A DNA stretch of 64,000 nt from Terramyces sp. JEL0728 (Eukaryota; Chytridiomycota; Chytridiomycetes; Rhizophydiales; Terramycetaceae): positions 16,393 through 80,392 of the forward strand of contig JADIIU010000060.1 of assembly GCA_027603945.1 (NCBI GenBank). The letters are read 5' to 3'. Below are positions 10,305 to 20,729 of the stretch, piece after piece. Numbering within the stretch: the first letter of the stretch is position 1; each line of letters begins with the position of its first letter. The position numbers were made by a program, and so were the translations under genes. The notes below the pieces were generated by a model. It searched no databases, was not told the DNA's origin, and was given only the letters and a program-made list of their open reading frames with translations.

Positions 10305-11437
10305 TTAAGAATGGAGGGCTTTGGCAAACCCAATTTGGCTATGCTGCTTGTCATACACGGTATAGTAAGCCCTAGTCAAGACATCACCAAAGATGTTGAA
10401 ACCGCCGGCTCCTCTATCGATGCCAGAAGCACAAATGCCACCGCCAAGATCAATAACATAGATACTACTTGGAATAGTTAGAGTAAAGGTGGGGAATTTA
10501 AAATCGATATTTGCACCAGTGCTAGCCTTTGCACAATCGATTGGATAGTACCCGCCACTAGCATCAAATGGCTGGGCACCAATAGCCTGGTTGATCGCAT
10601 CAGCAACCGGAGCATACAAGATAATCAGCGTAGTGCCAGTGTCAGAGATTGCATTTTTTACGACACTCCCAATCGATCCGGTCTTGGATCCAACTTTAAA
10701 CGAGACCTTACTGACATCAAACTGCCAGTAAGTCTTTGAATTGACAGGAACCCATTGCAATGTTCCTTTGAAGCGAGTATTGTCAATTCCGCCAATCGTA
10801 ACTTCGCCATAATCGCCATCAGCATAATTGGACAAGTAAAAAGAGAATTTCTGGTATCCAGATGTAAACCCTAATCCGTCAAAGTAGTTTGCGTTCTTGC
10901 CCGTGACAGCCGCAATGGTAGACAGGGAATTGTATGCTAATCCCACCAATCCCGCGTTGCCAGAAAATCCATTTTCGTATGTGGACACACCAATAGGAAT
11001 ATTTGCAATTGCCCCGCCGATATTGACTGTAGTGGTATAGATGTTTGCTGATAACTGCCCACTTCCATACGTTACTTGGAATGACTTGCCATATGGAACG
11101 ATAGTGTTATCCGCCAGACTAAGTTTCGAACCAGTGCATGAGCCATCAGTACTAGTACATGCAGGACCGCGTACCCATGTATCAGCAGAGCCAGTCTATA
11201 ATTAACAAAAGGTACATCGAGATCCAGCAAGAATAACTGCCCGTTGCCAATAGAAACGTACACAGAATAGAAATAATTCCCAATATTCTTCAGATTAACA
11301 TTCTTTGTAGTTGAATATCTGGCCAAAGTGCTTTTGGCAGAAGCGACAGGATCATTATTGAGCTTAGAAATCTTTAACGTGAACGTATGGTTCTTCTTGG
11401 CGCATACGAGCACTAGCAACAATAAATACAAGATCAT
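10305..11437 (-). CDS. Secreted aspartyl protease (A1 family), intact active site
   Basis: Exons 11216-11437 and 10305-11195 with a 20-nt phase-0 intron (11196-11215); 370 aa. Signal peptide MILYLLLLVLVCAKK, a basic pro-region, then the first catalytic motif LDLDTGSADTWVRGP assembled across the intron, which falls directly after the catalytic Asp codon. The second motif is AISDTGTTLI. Other family marks are VTYGSGQLSANIY, GLVGLAYNSLSTI and FGDVLTRAYYTVYDKQHSQIGFAKAL. It is a paralogue of the adjacent inactive copy and probably an extracellular or vacuolar digestive protease. Unspliced, the first exon runs into a wrong frame that hides the active site. Confidence 0.93.
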
Positions 11438-11531
11438 TGGCGATCATCAATCGCGGTTGCTTTTATACCGCCTTTTTAATATCAATTTTTAATTTACCAA
11501 AAAATTAAATCTACCCCTCCAAAATAAGACG

Positions 11532-12072
11532 ATGGAATTGGAGAAATTGCTGGACTGTATTGTATTTGCAGCAGAGAAACATAAAAATCAGCGACGCAAG
11601 GATAGCGGTGCGACTCCGTACATCAATCATCCCATTGGAGTGTAACAGATGTTAATATAGTGCGCACATTCTGATCAAGGAAAACATTAGCGATATTGAT
11701 ATCCTTTGTGGTGCGATTCTGCACGACACAGTCGAAGACACCGAAACTACATTTGATGAATTATCAAATACGTTTGGGCCAACAGTTACCGCTTACGTCC
11801 GCGAAGTTACTGATGACAAGTCCAAGCCAAAGCAAGTCAGGAAGCAATTGCAAATAGAAACAGCTGCGCACAAGTCGCATGGAGCGAAATTGATCAAGAT
11901 GGCAGACAAGCTTTATAATTTGAAGGATTTGGAACGGGCAACTCCACAAGGGTGGGATCAAGAGCGAGTCGATCAGTACTTTATCTGGGCAAAGAAGGTT
12001 ACAGATAACCTGCAGGTTCATGAGGGATTGCAAGGCCAATTAAGGGAAATCTATTCTCGCAACATCAAATAA
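11532..12072 (+). CDS. HDDC3: MESH1-type HD-domain (p)ppGpp/NADPH hydrolase
   Basis: Exons 11532-11641 and 11661-12072, 19-nt intron 11642-11660; 173 aa, the family length. Motifs: HKNQRRKDSGATPYINHPIGV, the metal-binding HDTVEDT, EVTDDK, AKLIKMADKLYNLKDLERATPQGW. MESH1/HDDC3 proteins hydrolyse ppGpp in vitro and act as NADPH phosphatases in animals; the physiological substrate here is unknown. The TAA stop lies inside AATAAA and inside a 39-bp tandem repeat. Confidence 0.93.
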
Positions 12073-12141
12073 ACGGGTTTCAAGTTGATCTCTGTAGTCC
12101 AAATCAAATAAACGGGTTTCAAGTTGATCTCTGTAGTCCAA
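12064..12141. repeat. Perfect 39-bp tandem duplication at a gene 3' end
   Basis: Two adjacent identical 39-bp units, 12064-12102 and 12103-12141, beginning ATCAAATAAACGGG. The first unit contains the stop codon and AATAAA of the MESH1-like gene, so the signal is duplicated. Confidence 0.95.
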
Positions 12142-12239
12142 AGGCAAAGTTTATTGAAGCTGCCAGGAGGATATCAAGCAGTTCTTGCAATGCCAGTTGG
12201 ATCATAATATCCTTGAAACGTTTCTATCAGCAATACATT

Positions 12240-13137
12240 TTATTCCTTCTTTTCTTTTGGCAGCAGCATTGGATACGGCCCATAAAAGACGAATTTGACT
12301 GGAACTCCTCTTACCAAGAACCGCATGTATCTACAGTGAACCACTTGACCATAGCATCCCAATCCAGTCAATAAATGCCACCATCCGTGGAACTGACTGA
12401 ACATACCGATATACCAAGGCACAGTCGTTCTCCATTCCTACATTAGCAATATTTACTCGGAGTGCATCACAGTGGTTATTATCAATATTCCACAGTACGA
12501 ATGCCAGCAAGTACATGCATACATTGAACGTATACATTCGTAGCAGCATCTTGACTTCATCTGGGTGCTTTGCACTCAGCTTGAAAGTTTGAATCAACGG
12601 AACTATTCCATAAACAACCGCAAGTATCCCATAGCTAGTTTGGAAGAATACAGGGATTCGAGTAATTTCATACACGGCAGTTACGATTATAGAGTATAAA
12701 CTCAATAGTACAATGGAAGATTTGATGTTCCTGTCGTACAGGTTGAATACATTGTATAGACATAGACAAGTCCCGTAAATCATTGGTAATTCATCAGACA
12801 ACTGCGTTGAATACAGCAAGGACATGTGGAACAACCAACTGCCTTCCGTTAGATCCGCTTACCAGCTCCAATAACAAGCAAAGCTATGCTCCCATTATGC
12901 TCTCTTAAATCCGATTTAGTAATATAAGCAGAATAGGTTCCAAGCAACCCTGGATTAGTATAAAGAACCTAGGAAAATGTAGTTGAGGTTTGTTACTGTG
13001 TTAAAGAATTCTGCAATGTATGGCGAGACGACGTAGTTTGGTTCGCACCAGTCCAATGTTGATGTTTGAGCCCCCCAGAATCCTTGTTGGTTTGCTGAAT
13101 CGTTTGGGAATTCGCTCCTGTGGATATTGAAAGTCAT
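12240..13137 (-). CDS. Alkaline ceramidase, copy A
   Basis: Exons 12969-13137, 12863-12949, 12457-12842 and 12240-12437; introns of 19, 20 and 19 nt (12950-12968, 12843-12862, 12438-12456). 279 aa multi-pass membrane enzyme that cleaves ceramide to sphingosine and fatty acid in the ER/Golgi. Motifs: [39 protein letters not shown] (the metal His is in SWLFHM) and [15 protein letters not shown], reached only after the third intron. The stop overlaps AATAAA. Head-to-tail paralogue of copy B; copy A has an extra intron at GAG/SWLFH. Confidence 0.93.
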
Positions 13138-13254
13138 GCAAAAAAAGAATTTCGGCCTAGAAAGTCATGATTACTTGTTTATATTACCAACTTCAACGCT
13201 CATTGAAATTCTCAAACCATTGCTATTTAACACGAATTTCTCTATGCAAATGAT

Positions 13255-14158
13255 TTATTGCAATGGTTTGACGTCCATTGCTTTTGTGCTTTCCAATCCA
13301 AGCGTCAGTGAAGGGTACGGACCATAAAATACCAATTTGACAGGCTTGCCTTTGACCAAACAACGGAGGTACCTGCAATGCACAATTTGGCCGTAACAGC
13401 CTAATCCAGTGAGCATATGCCACCACCCGTGCATTTGGCTGAACATTCCAAAGTACCACGGCACAGTGTCTCTCCAAGCCTGCGTTAATAATAGTTACCC
13501 GCAAGTGATCGCACAGGTTATTGTCGACATTCCAGAGGATAAAGGCCAGCAAATACATTGACAGGTTGAAGCAAAACATCTTCAACAAGACTCTAGCATC
13601 TCTCGGGTGCTTTCCACGTAACTGCAGTGTCTGTCTGACTGGTATGACTGCAAACACCAGCGACAAGAGAGCATAGCTGGCCTGGAACAACAGTGGAATG
13701 CGGAGTATTACGTAAATAACAGTGATGATGAGAGAATATGATATCAGACCAATGATTGATTTCTTGGAGTGTTTGTCGTATAGTGTGAGTACATTGTACA
13801 TGCACAAACAAGTCCCGTAGATCATTGGCAGTTCATCGCACAACTGCGTAGAATACAATAGCGTCATATGGAACAACCAACTACCAACACCGATAACCAC
13901 CAAGGCTAACGTCCCACTATGCTCCCTTGTTTCTAAATTGACTTTTTTGGCAGAGTACAGCAAAAAGAAACCTAAATCAGATAAATACTTGCCAAGCAAA
14001 ATATAGTTGAGGTTCGTTAGAGTATTAACGAACTCGGCAATGTAGTAACTGACTGCATAGTCTGGTTCGCACCAATCTAGAGTCGAAGTTGCGTTACCCC
14101 AATACCCTCGTTGGTTTAACGGATCAAGAGGATACTCGCTCCGTTCAATGTTGAACAT
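13255..14158 (-). CDS. Alkaline ceramidase, copy B
   Basis: Exons 13993-14158, 13499-13971 and 13255-13479; introns 13972-13992 (21 nt, GC-AG) and 13480-13498 (19 nt). 287 aa. It has the same motifs as copy [47 protein letters not shown]. The first intron has length 21 and no stop, so an unspliced reading adds seven residues (KYLSDLG) without breaking the frame; I place it by its match to the copy A intron and its CTGAT box. The second intron of copy A is absent. The start faces the ATG22-like gene across about 138 bp, presumably a shared promoter region. Confidence 0.92.
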
Positions 14159-14296
14159 ACGGATAGCTGCATCTTGCTATCTTTATACAACTTGCACCGC
14201 TTTTTGTGCTACAACGCTTTCCATTTTAGCTCTGCTGTCTTGATTCTGTACTACTTTCTTTAGCCTATTTTTTCCTCCCGGCACCCGCGACTAAAC

Positions 14297-15894
14297 ATGG
14301 ATACATCTCCAGTGACTGATAAAGAGATATTCGGATGGCAGTCGTATGGGTTTGCATCCGAGGCTTTTGCTGCGTTAGGCAAGTATCGCTAACATAGGTC
14401 TTGCAGTGTTTTTCCCTATAATACTGCAACAAATGGCAGCCCACTCGGCATACGATGTGAATCACCAGCCATGTAACATTACTGGATCATACAAATGCAC
14501 GATAGACATATTCTTTATCAGCGTCGACACTTCCTCAGCGGTTTTTTTTGCTTCTTCGATTTCAGTACTGTTTCAGTTTATTCTATTTATATGTCTAGGA
14601 TCTGTTGCTGATTATGGAGAGTATAGAAAGAAATTTATGATGGGGTTTGGATACCTTTCGGCTGTAGTCGGACTGGGAATGTTGCTAATTGTTGATTCAA
14701 AATTATTTAAAACCGCAATTCTAATTTATATACTTGGAAGTGTATTTCATGGAGCCTCCTATGTTTTCTTTTACAGCTATGTCCCGATACTAACGAGATT
14801 CCATCCAAAAGTAATTGAAAAAAAGAATACACAAGAGTATTATAAAGTAATGGATAAAATCGGTAACGATATCAGCAGCGCTGGATTCATGTACGCGTAT
14901 TTCGCCTCAGTATTTGAATTGGTGGTAGCTTCAATTATCGTCTTTGTACTTGGAAACGGCGAGGACTACGGATTGCCAGATGTATATCCGCTACAGATAG
15001 GAATCGCATTTGCTTGCATATGGCAAGTAGTTGTAATGGTTAAATACACTGAGCCTAATCTAAAATCCAGAGCTGGCCCGCCTTTACCTCCAGGAGAGAA
15101 TTTCGTTGTGTACTCAATCAAGAACTGTAATTAATATTAACCTAGTACAAATCACATTATCAAAAGCAAGGCAACTAAAGGAATTATTCATGTTTCTCTT
15201 GGGCTGGTTTGTATTCAGTGATGGGATAAGTACAGTTTCAACTGTCGCGATTTTGTACTGCCAATCAGAATTAGGTGTATCACAGATTGGCTTGCTGGCT
15301 GCCGCTATACTAACTCCACTAGCTGCTGGGATTGGAAACTTTACCTGGATTAGGATTCAAGCAAAGTACAAACTTACTACACAACAGACACTAGTTATAC
15401 AGTGTATAATGCACTGCTTGCTGCCTGTTTGGGGGTTAATTGGATTCTTTACACCTAAAGGTATTTGATACTAACAAGGCTCTTTTGGTTTACAAGCCAA
15501 ATGGGAGATTTATGTCCTGGCCTGCTATTACGGGTTCTTACTTGGTGCTTCCCAATCTTCTTGCAGAGTAATGTTTTCAGACCTGCTACCATATGGCCAG
15601 GAGGCAGAGTTCTTTTCCTTGTATGAAATCACTGATCGGGGAAGTAGTTGGATCGGGCCATTGGTAGTTGGTGCAATTGGCGACGCCGGTGATAAACGCT
15701 ATTCGTTTGTCTTTCTGCTGTTCATGCTGATGATCCCTGTCTATATCTTTAGTAAGGTAGATACTGTAAAGGGCAAGCGAGACGCCATTCAGTTTGCGTC
15801 CAAAGAGGAAGAGATGATTGCATTACGGACAACAATTCAGTCCGAGCCGCAAGAAGAAGATTTGCAACGGTTGATTCAGGAACCCAATCCCTAG
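14297..15894 (+). CDS. ATG22/UMF1-like major facilitator, vacuolar amino-acid effluxer type
   Basis: Exons 14297-14378, 14398-15126, 15146-15460 and 15479-15894. Introns: 19 nt with a GC donor (14379-14397), 19 nt (15127-15145) and 18 nt (15461-15478). 513 aa, about 12 membrane segments. Family marks: FGWQSYGFASEAFAALGLAV at the N-terminus and CRVMFSDLLPYGQEAEFFSLYEIT in the penultimate region. Fungal Atg22 exports amino acids from the vacuole after autophagy; that role is assumed by family. The last exon and its 3' flank are duplicated at window positions 1-550. Confidence 0.9.
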
Positions 15895-16162
15895 TTATTC
15901 ATCCATAGATTTAATAAATAATACTCTTGCACATTAATCTTCCTTTGCTGCTGATGAAGATTCCAGCTCTGCTTATGGAGTGTCAAAATAACTTTTCCAT
16001 CTCTTTGCCACGTATATAAAATGGCTTCAAGAGATACAGACAAGGAAGTGCTAGAGTAAAACTATATTTAATTCTAGCTTTTTGGAATCCCTGGATTCAC
16101 TTGATATTAAAGGATCTCAAGGACAGAAACCAGCAGCAAAACCGACATCTCAGAAACCATTT
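15471..16162. repeat. Segmental duplication, copy 2 of 2 (partner 1-692)
   Basis: This copy sits in intact gene context: the ATG22-like gene's last intron and exon, the spacer and the first exons of the Mtc1-like gene. It is therefore likely the source of the copy at 1-692. Confidence 0.9.
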
Positions 16163-17414
16163 GTTCCTTTTCAACCTAGTACACCGCCATCACTATCTAG
16201 ATCAGAGTCGCCAGTTAATCCTGGTTTAGCAAGACCACCTTCTGCTGGATTTGTTCCATTTAAACCTCCAACACCAACTGTTCCTACTGGCCAAAAACCA
16301 CTCACCACATCTCAAATTACCCCTCCTCCAATTACTGGTTCTGCACAGAGACCTCAACACACTCCAATCCAGCCTCCAATTATTCAAAATCAACCACCGT
16401 TTAATCCCATACAACCACCGCCAATGCCTGGACAAACACTCCCCCCACCATCAGTTACAGGACCTCCGCCCCAAGTCAGACCACCCGCCGAAGGATATCA
16501 CCAGCATAAACCACATCCAAAAAGGACTGGGTATGTAGCTTCATTTCAGCAGCAAACGGGTCCATTACCACCACCGGTTGAGCATGTGCCAGTCCAAGAG
16601 CAACCACAGCAACAGGATGGTGGATGGTCTTGGAACAATGTGTGGTCTACTGCATCTAAAGGGCTGGAGAGCGCTAAAGCAATGGCGGGAACAGTCACAA
16701 AAGATCTGGCGAGCAGCGAAACTGTCAAAGGAATATATCAGACAGTTACTCCAGAACTTCAAAACCTTGGTATTTTTGAATTAATTCAGCTTCGATTGCG
16801 ACTAAAGGAGTTACAACATTAGCAGATACACTAGCACCACCAATTACTCCTACCGGTCAATCATCCAAACTCCCAGGTGCAATTAACATCTGGATGTGTG
16901 TATCTGTTCAAGACCAGGAATTGAAAAACAAATTACACATGATAGCAAGTCAAGCAAGCCATGAAATATGGTTATCTAAGCGACATCCATACCTTGGACT
17001 TCAGCCAGTATGTGATCAAATTAAAGTCAACTTGGTTGATGATCATGAACCCATTGTACCGAATAATCTACAAAATGCAACATCAATGGCAGAAGTAAAT
17101 TAAAGTAACCATAGAATACAATGGAACGACTACAGAAACTCGCTGATACAGAAAATGATGGGTCTAGACAAACGCTTTTAGTTATCCAGCCATTCCAAAC
17201 TACAGTAGAATCAATGATATCTGATGCCAAAACACATTTATCCTACTATTGTGTATTGGTCTGTGATGTTCAGCAACGATTGGTTACTGCCAATACAATT
17301 TCTCAATCCGTATACGAAAATCATGCCAAGCCAGACTGGTTTAATGAACAGTGTTTCCGCGTCCTTGAAACCGCAATTGTTGACCTTGTTGAAGAATTTA
17401 TGCTCAATGTTTAA
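16021..17414 (+). CDS. Mtc1-like proline-rich protein
   Basis: Exons 16021-16055, 16078-16769, 16790-17094 and 17115-17414; introns of 22, 20 and 20 nt (16056-16077, 16770-16789, 17095-17114). 443 aa. The N-terminus EVLDFLESLDSLD, a Pro/Gln-rich linker of about 130 residues, then WSWNNVWSTASKGLESAKAMA and a conserved C-terminal domain resemble fungal maintenance-of-telomere-capping protein 1 (DUF5427). Molecular function is poorly defined. The ATG chosen is the only one that opens the LDFLESLD motif; its codons are joined by the first intron. Family assignment is moderate, gene structure is strong. Confidence 0.75.
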
Positions 17415-17517
17415 TACCTGTGTCTAATAAATGAATAATTTCCATTACTCTTCCATTCGCTAATTGCTAGTTGAAACTACCTTACCAAAAGGCACGTTCA
17501 AAAAAGTTCGCGTAAAA

Positions 17518-18521
17518 ATGATAGGGTACGACCAGGGAAGCTTAGTATACGGGATAGGACTACCATTGGTTACAGTCAGCACACTTTGCGCATTCCTGAC
17601 GATATTTTCTATCTGTAAAAAGTGGAGAAAGAACAAGCAATTCCCAATGACACTAAGGTTTCCCTTTTACATTGCTTTCACCGACTTGTTATTGTACATC
17701 AACATTTATATTAATCAGCTGAAGAACGTATTCACTGGGTCTGATTGGGATGGGTCAATGTGTACTGCAATTTCATTATCATTGGGATTCGCGGCTTATC
17801 TGAATATGACGCTTGTCGCTGGGGTTATATTTCAATTGTATGCGAATATAGTTTTGAATATTACTATCGACTTTGGACGCGGTGATTGGAAGTTGTTGCT
17901 TGCTGTCTTTTTGACATCTCTTACCATTGCGCTAGTCTCGATTGATTCAACAGGACAAGATCCGTATTGGTGCTTCAACCAGTAATCAAACTTGACTTAG
18001 AATGTATACGGGAGAAAAAGTGATTGAAGTTGTTTCGCTTGTGATTGACTCTGCAATGTTTGTTTTGATTCTATTCTGTGCTGGGATGGTTCTTTTGGCA
18101 CTGAAGAGAAAAGAGCTGACAAAAGCAAAGAAAACTGCAAAGCAGAATCAAATTACGGAAATCACCGTTAGAAAAATTTTGACATTTGTTGTCGTTTACA
18201 TACTAGAATGGACACCGCAAATGCCTGTGTTACTCTTTGCCGCCTTGAGCTTGTATCCGAACTGGGTATATATATTGTCCAATGTTGGGCTTGGCGTTGG
18301 AGGTGCTGTTGACTAACCAAGGGCTCTTCAACTACATTGGATTTAGATTGAACGAGAGACTAAAAGAAAAGATTGTTACAAAAGAAAAGATTGCTACAAA
18401 AGAAAAGATTGTTACAAAAGAAAAGATTGCTACAAAAGAAAAGATTGCTACAAAAGAAAAGATTGCTACAAAATCAAGTATCAAAAGAAGCCCTGCAGGT
18501 GGAACGGAATCAACTATGTAA
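17518..18521 (+). CDS. Class-E/Git3-like 7TM receptor, paralogue 1
   Basis: Exons 17518-17981, 18001-18302 and 18322-18521; two 19-nt introns. 321 aa, seven hydrophobic segments. Shared with its two neighbours: LVYGIGLPL in helix 1, PMTLRFPFYIAFTDLLLYI, SDWDGSMC, VFQLYANIVLN, GQDPYWCF, EWTPQMP and VGLGVGGLFNYIGF leading into a short helix 8. The overall shape fits cAMP-receptor/Git3-like fungal GPCRs; the ligand is unknown. The cytosolic tail contains six copies of a six-residue KEKIAT-type unit not present in the paralogues. Confidence 0.83.
18363..18470 (+). repeat. 18-bp minisatellite coding for the receptor tail
   Basis: Six tandem copies of AAAGAAAAGATTGYTACA, differing only at one C/T position. 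The unit is a multiple of three, so copy-number change would keep the frame and lengthen or shorten a lysine-rich tail. Confidence 0.95.
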
Positions 18522-18627
18522 ATTTTTAATATATACCCGCTAATTACCCACAAGTATTTCATGATTAAGGTTCCCTAGCAAATTTCGTCATCAACTTTGC
18601 AGATTGAATATTTGCACACATCACTTT

Positions 18628-19571
18628 ATGTCAACGAAGCCTGGCGAATATCTGGTGTATGGAATAGGGCTACCACTGGCTGCGATTAGTACAGTGTGCT
18701 CAGTAATAACAATATTCACAATTCTTCGAAAATGGAAAACGTTTGGCACATTTCCAATGTCATTGAGATTTCCATTTTACATTGCAATAACAGATTTACT
18801 AATGTACATTACGCTATTTATTAATCAATATAAAAATGTACTTACCGGGACGGATTGGGACGGTGTGATGTGCATCACAATCGCAACGTGTTTTGGATTT
18901 ACCGTGTACTTAAATATGGCACTGGTATCTTTGGTATTGTTCCAGCTTTACGCTAATATTGTTTTGAATGTTGTACTGGATTTTGGCAGGGGGGATTGGA
19001 AATTGTTTGTCATGGTCGTCATGGCAGCTGGCGGAATTGCACTCGGGTCGATTCCTAGCGCTGGGCAAGAGCGATACTGGTGTTTTGATCAGTAAACAGA
19101 ACTAACCTAGAATGAATTCTGCCGACAAGTCAATTGAAATACTGTCAATATGCATCTCTTCAATATTCTTCAATATAATTTGCTTCAGCGGCATAAAAGT
19201 ATATCAAGCAATCAACAGCCCAGATTTCAATAAGAATAACAAGGCTAAACTAAATCAGATTACGGAAATGACAATTCGCAAGATTTTGACATTTGTTATC
19301 GCGTATGCCCTTGAATGGACTCCTCAACTTCCAATCATGCTAGGTGGGATCTTTAATTATTACCCAGATTGGATCTATGTACTTTCAAATATTGGTCTGG
19401 GTTCGGGAGGTAGCATAATCCTAATTAGGAACTCTGAATTTTGTTGGCTTCATGCTGAATGAACGGCTAAAGGAAAAAATCACAAACAGGTCTGTGAAAA
19501 TAGTCTGTGCTCCAAATATTCCATCAGCTATTACTTTTCCGCCAACAGAAAAAACACAGAGAGCATCCTAA
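18628..19571 (+). CDS. Class-E/Git3-like 7TM receptor, paralogue 2
   Basis: Exons 18628-19091, 19111-19409 and 19429-19571; introns 19092-19110 and 19410-19428, both 19 nt. 301 aa. Both introns are at exactly the same codon positions and phases as in paralogue 1 (after WCFDQ and after GLGSGG). Sequence landmarks are the same (LVYGIGLPL, PMSLRFPFYIAITDLL, TDWDGVMC, EWTPQLP). The C-terminal tail is short and unlike paralogue 1. The start ATG is the first in frame before the conserved helix 1. Confidence 0.83.
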
Positions 19572-19668
19572 TTTCCAGCCGTTTCATTTTATCCCAGCAA
19601 AACAAGAGCTGAATTCAATAAAATTAGCAGCAGGGATTTTTGAAGAGTTTTAAAAACAAACGTCACAC

Positions 19669-20593
19669 ATGTCAAATCGCGATGATAGAAATCTAGTTTA
19701 CGGAATAGGGATACCGCTGATAACAGTCAGCACCATATGCTCAATACTGACTATCCTCTCTATTTTCCGGTTATGGAAACGGAACGGAGTCTTTCCAATG
19801 ACTTTGCGGTTTCCCCTTTACATTGCAATTACAGATTTAATTTTATACATATCATTATATTTTGACCAATTAAAGAATGTAATAACTCTTTCGAATTGGG
19901 ATGGTACAATGTGTACCGCCGTTGCAACCGCAGTTGCATTTGCTGCTGCATTAAACATGAGTCTGGTTGGGTCAGTGGTTTTTCAGCTGTACGCGAATAT
20001 AGTTTTGAACATAGTAATAGGATTTGGATATGGGGACTGGAAACTATTTGCTGGAATAATTATAGTTGCAAGTGCAATTGCAATAATGTCGCTTTCTAGT
20101 TTTGGGCAGGATCCATATTGGTGCTTTGATCAGTAATCATTTCTAACAAAGAATGTACAGTACCAACAAAACCATAGAGATATTAGCTTTAATGATTGAC
20201 GTGTTAATGTTTGCGTCGATATGTTACTTTTCGTTAATGATAATCTTGGAAATGTACAAAAACCGAGCACTAGAGTCCAAAAAGAAAAAAAAGATTAATG
20301 AAATCACGACAAGGAAAATATTAATGTTTGTGATTGTATACCTTTGCGAGTGGACACCTCAGGTTCCAATGTTGTTGGCAGGCATTTTTGATTACTATCC
20401 CGGCTGGATTTACATATTGTCCAATGTTGGCTTAGGTATAGGAGGTACAAGTTTAACTGACTGAGGAATATTAAACTTTGTTGGATTCCTGCTCAATCAA
20501 AAGCTAAAAGAACAGCTATCTACGACAGATACCACAATTAATATTAATGTCACTTTAGCAGCCTCGACCGTCAAACGAGCTGAGCTGCAATAA
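19669..20593 (+). CDS. Class-E/Git3-like 7TM receptor, paralogue 3
   Basis: Exons 19669-20132, 20152-20444 and 20466-20593; introns of 19 nt (20133-20151) and 21 nt (20445-20465). 294 aa. The first exon is 464 nt in all three paralogues, evidence for tandem duplication of one ancestral gene. Landmarks: LVYGIGIPLITVSTI, PMTLRFPLYIAITDLI, SNWDGTMC, EWTPQVPMLLAG, GLGIGGILNFVGF. The tail ends in a Thr/Asn-rich stretch. Confidence 0.83.
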
Positions 20594-20729
20594 TATAAAA
20601 GAAAACATTCGGACTGCGAATTTCCAACACGAGCAAAGATTGCCAACTTGTAAAATATTGTTATAAAATTGCAATTTATTCTTAAAAAGCATTCTTGGCA
20701 ACTATTCTTCACTAAGATTAGGGATAATA

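Noticed and set aside
18332..18562. Minus-strand ORF with repeated FVAIFS units
   Set aside because: Shadow of the 18-bp coding minisatellite in the receptor tail on the plus strand.
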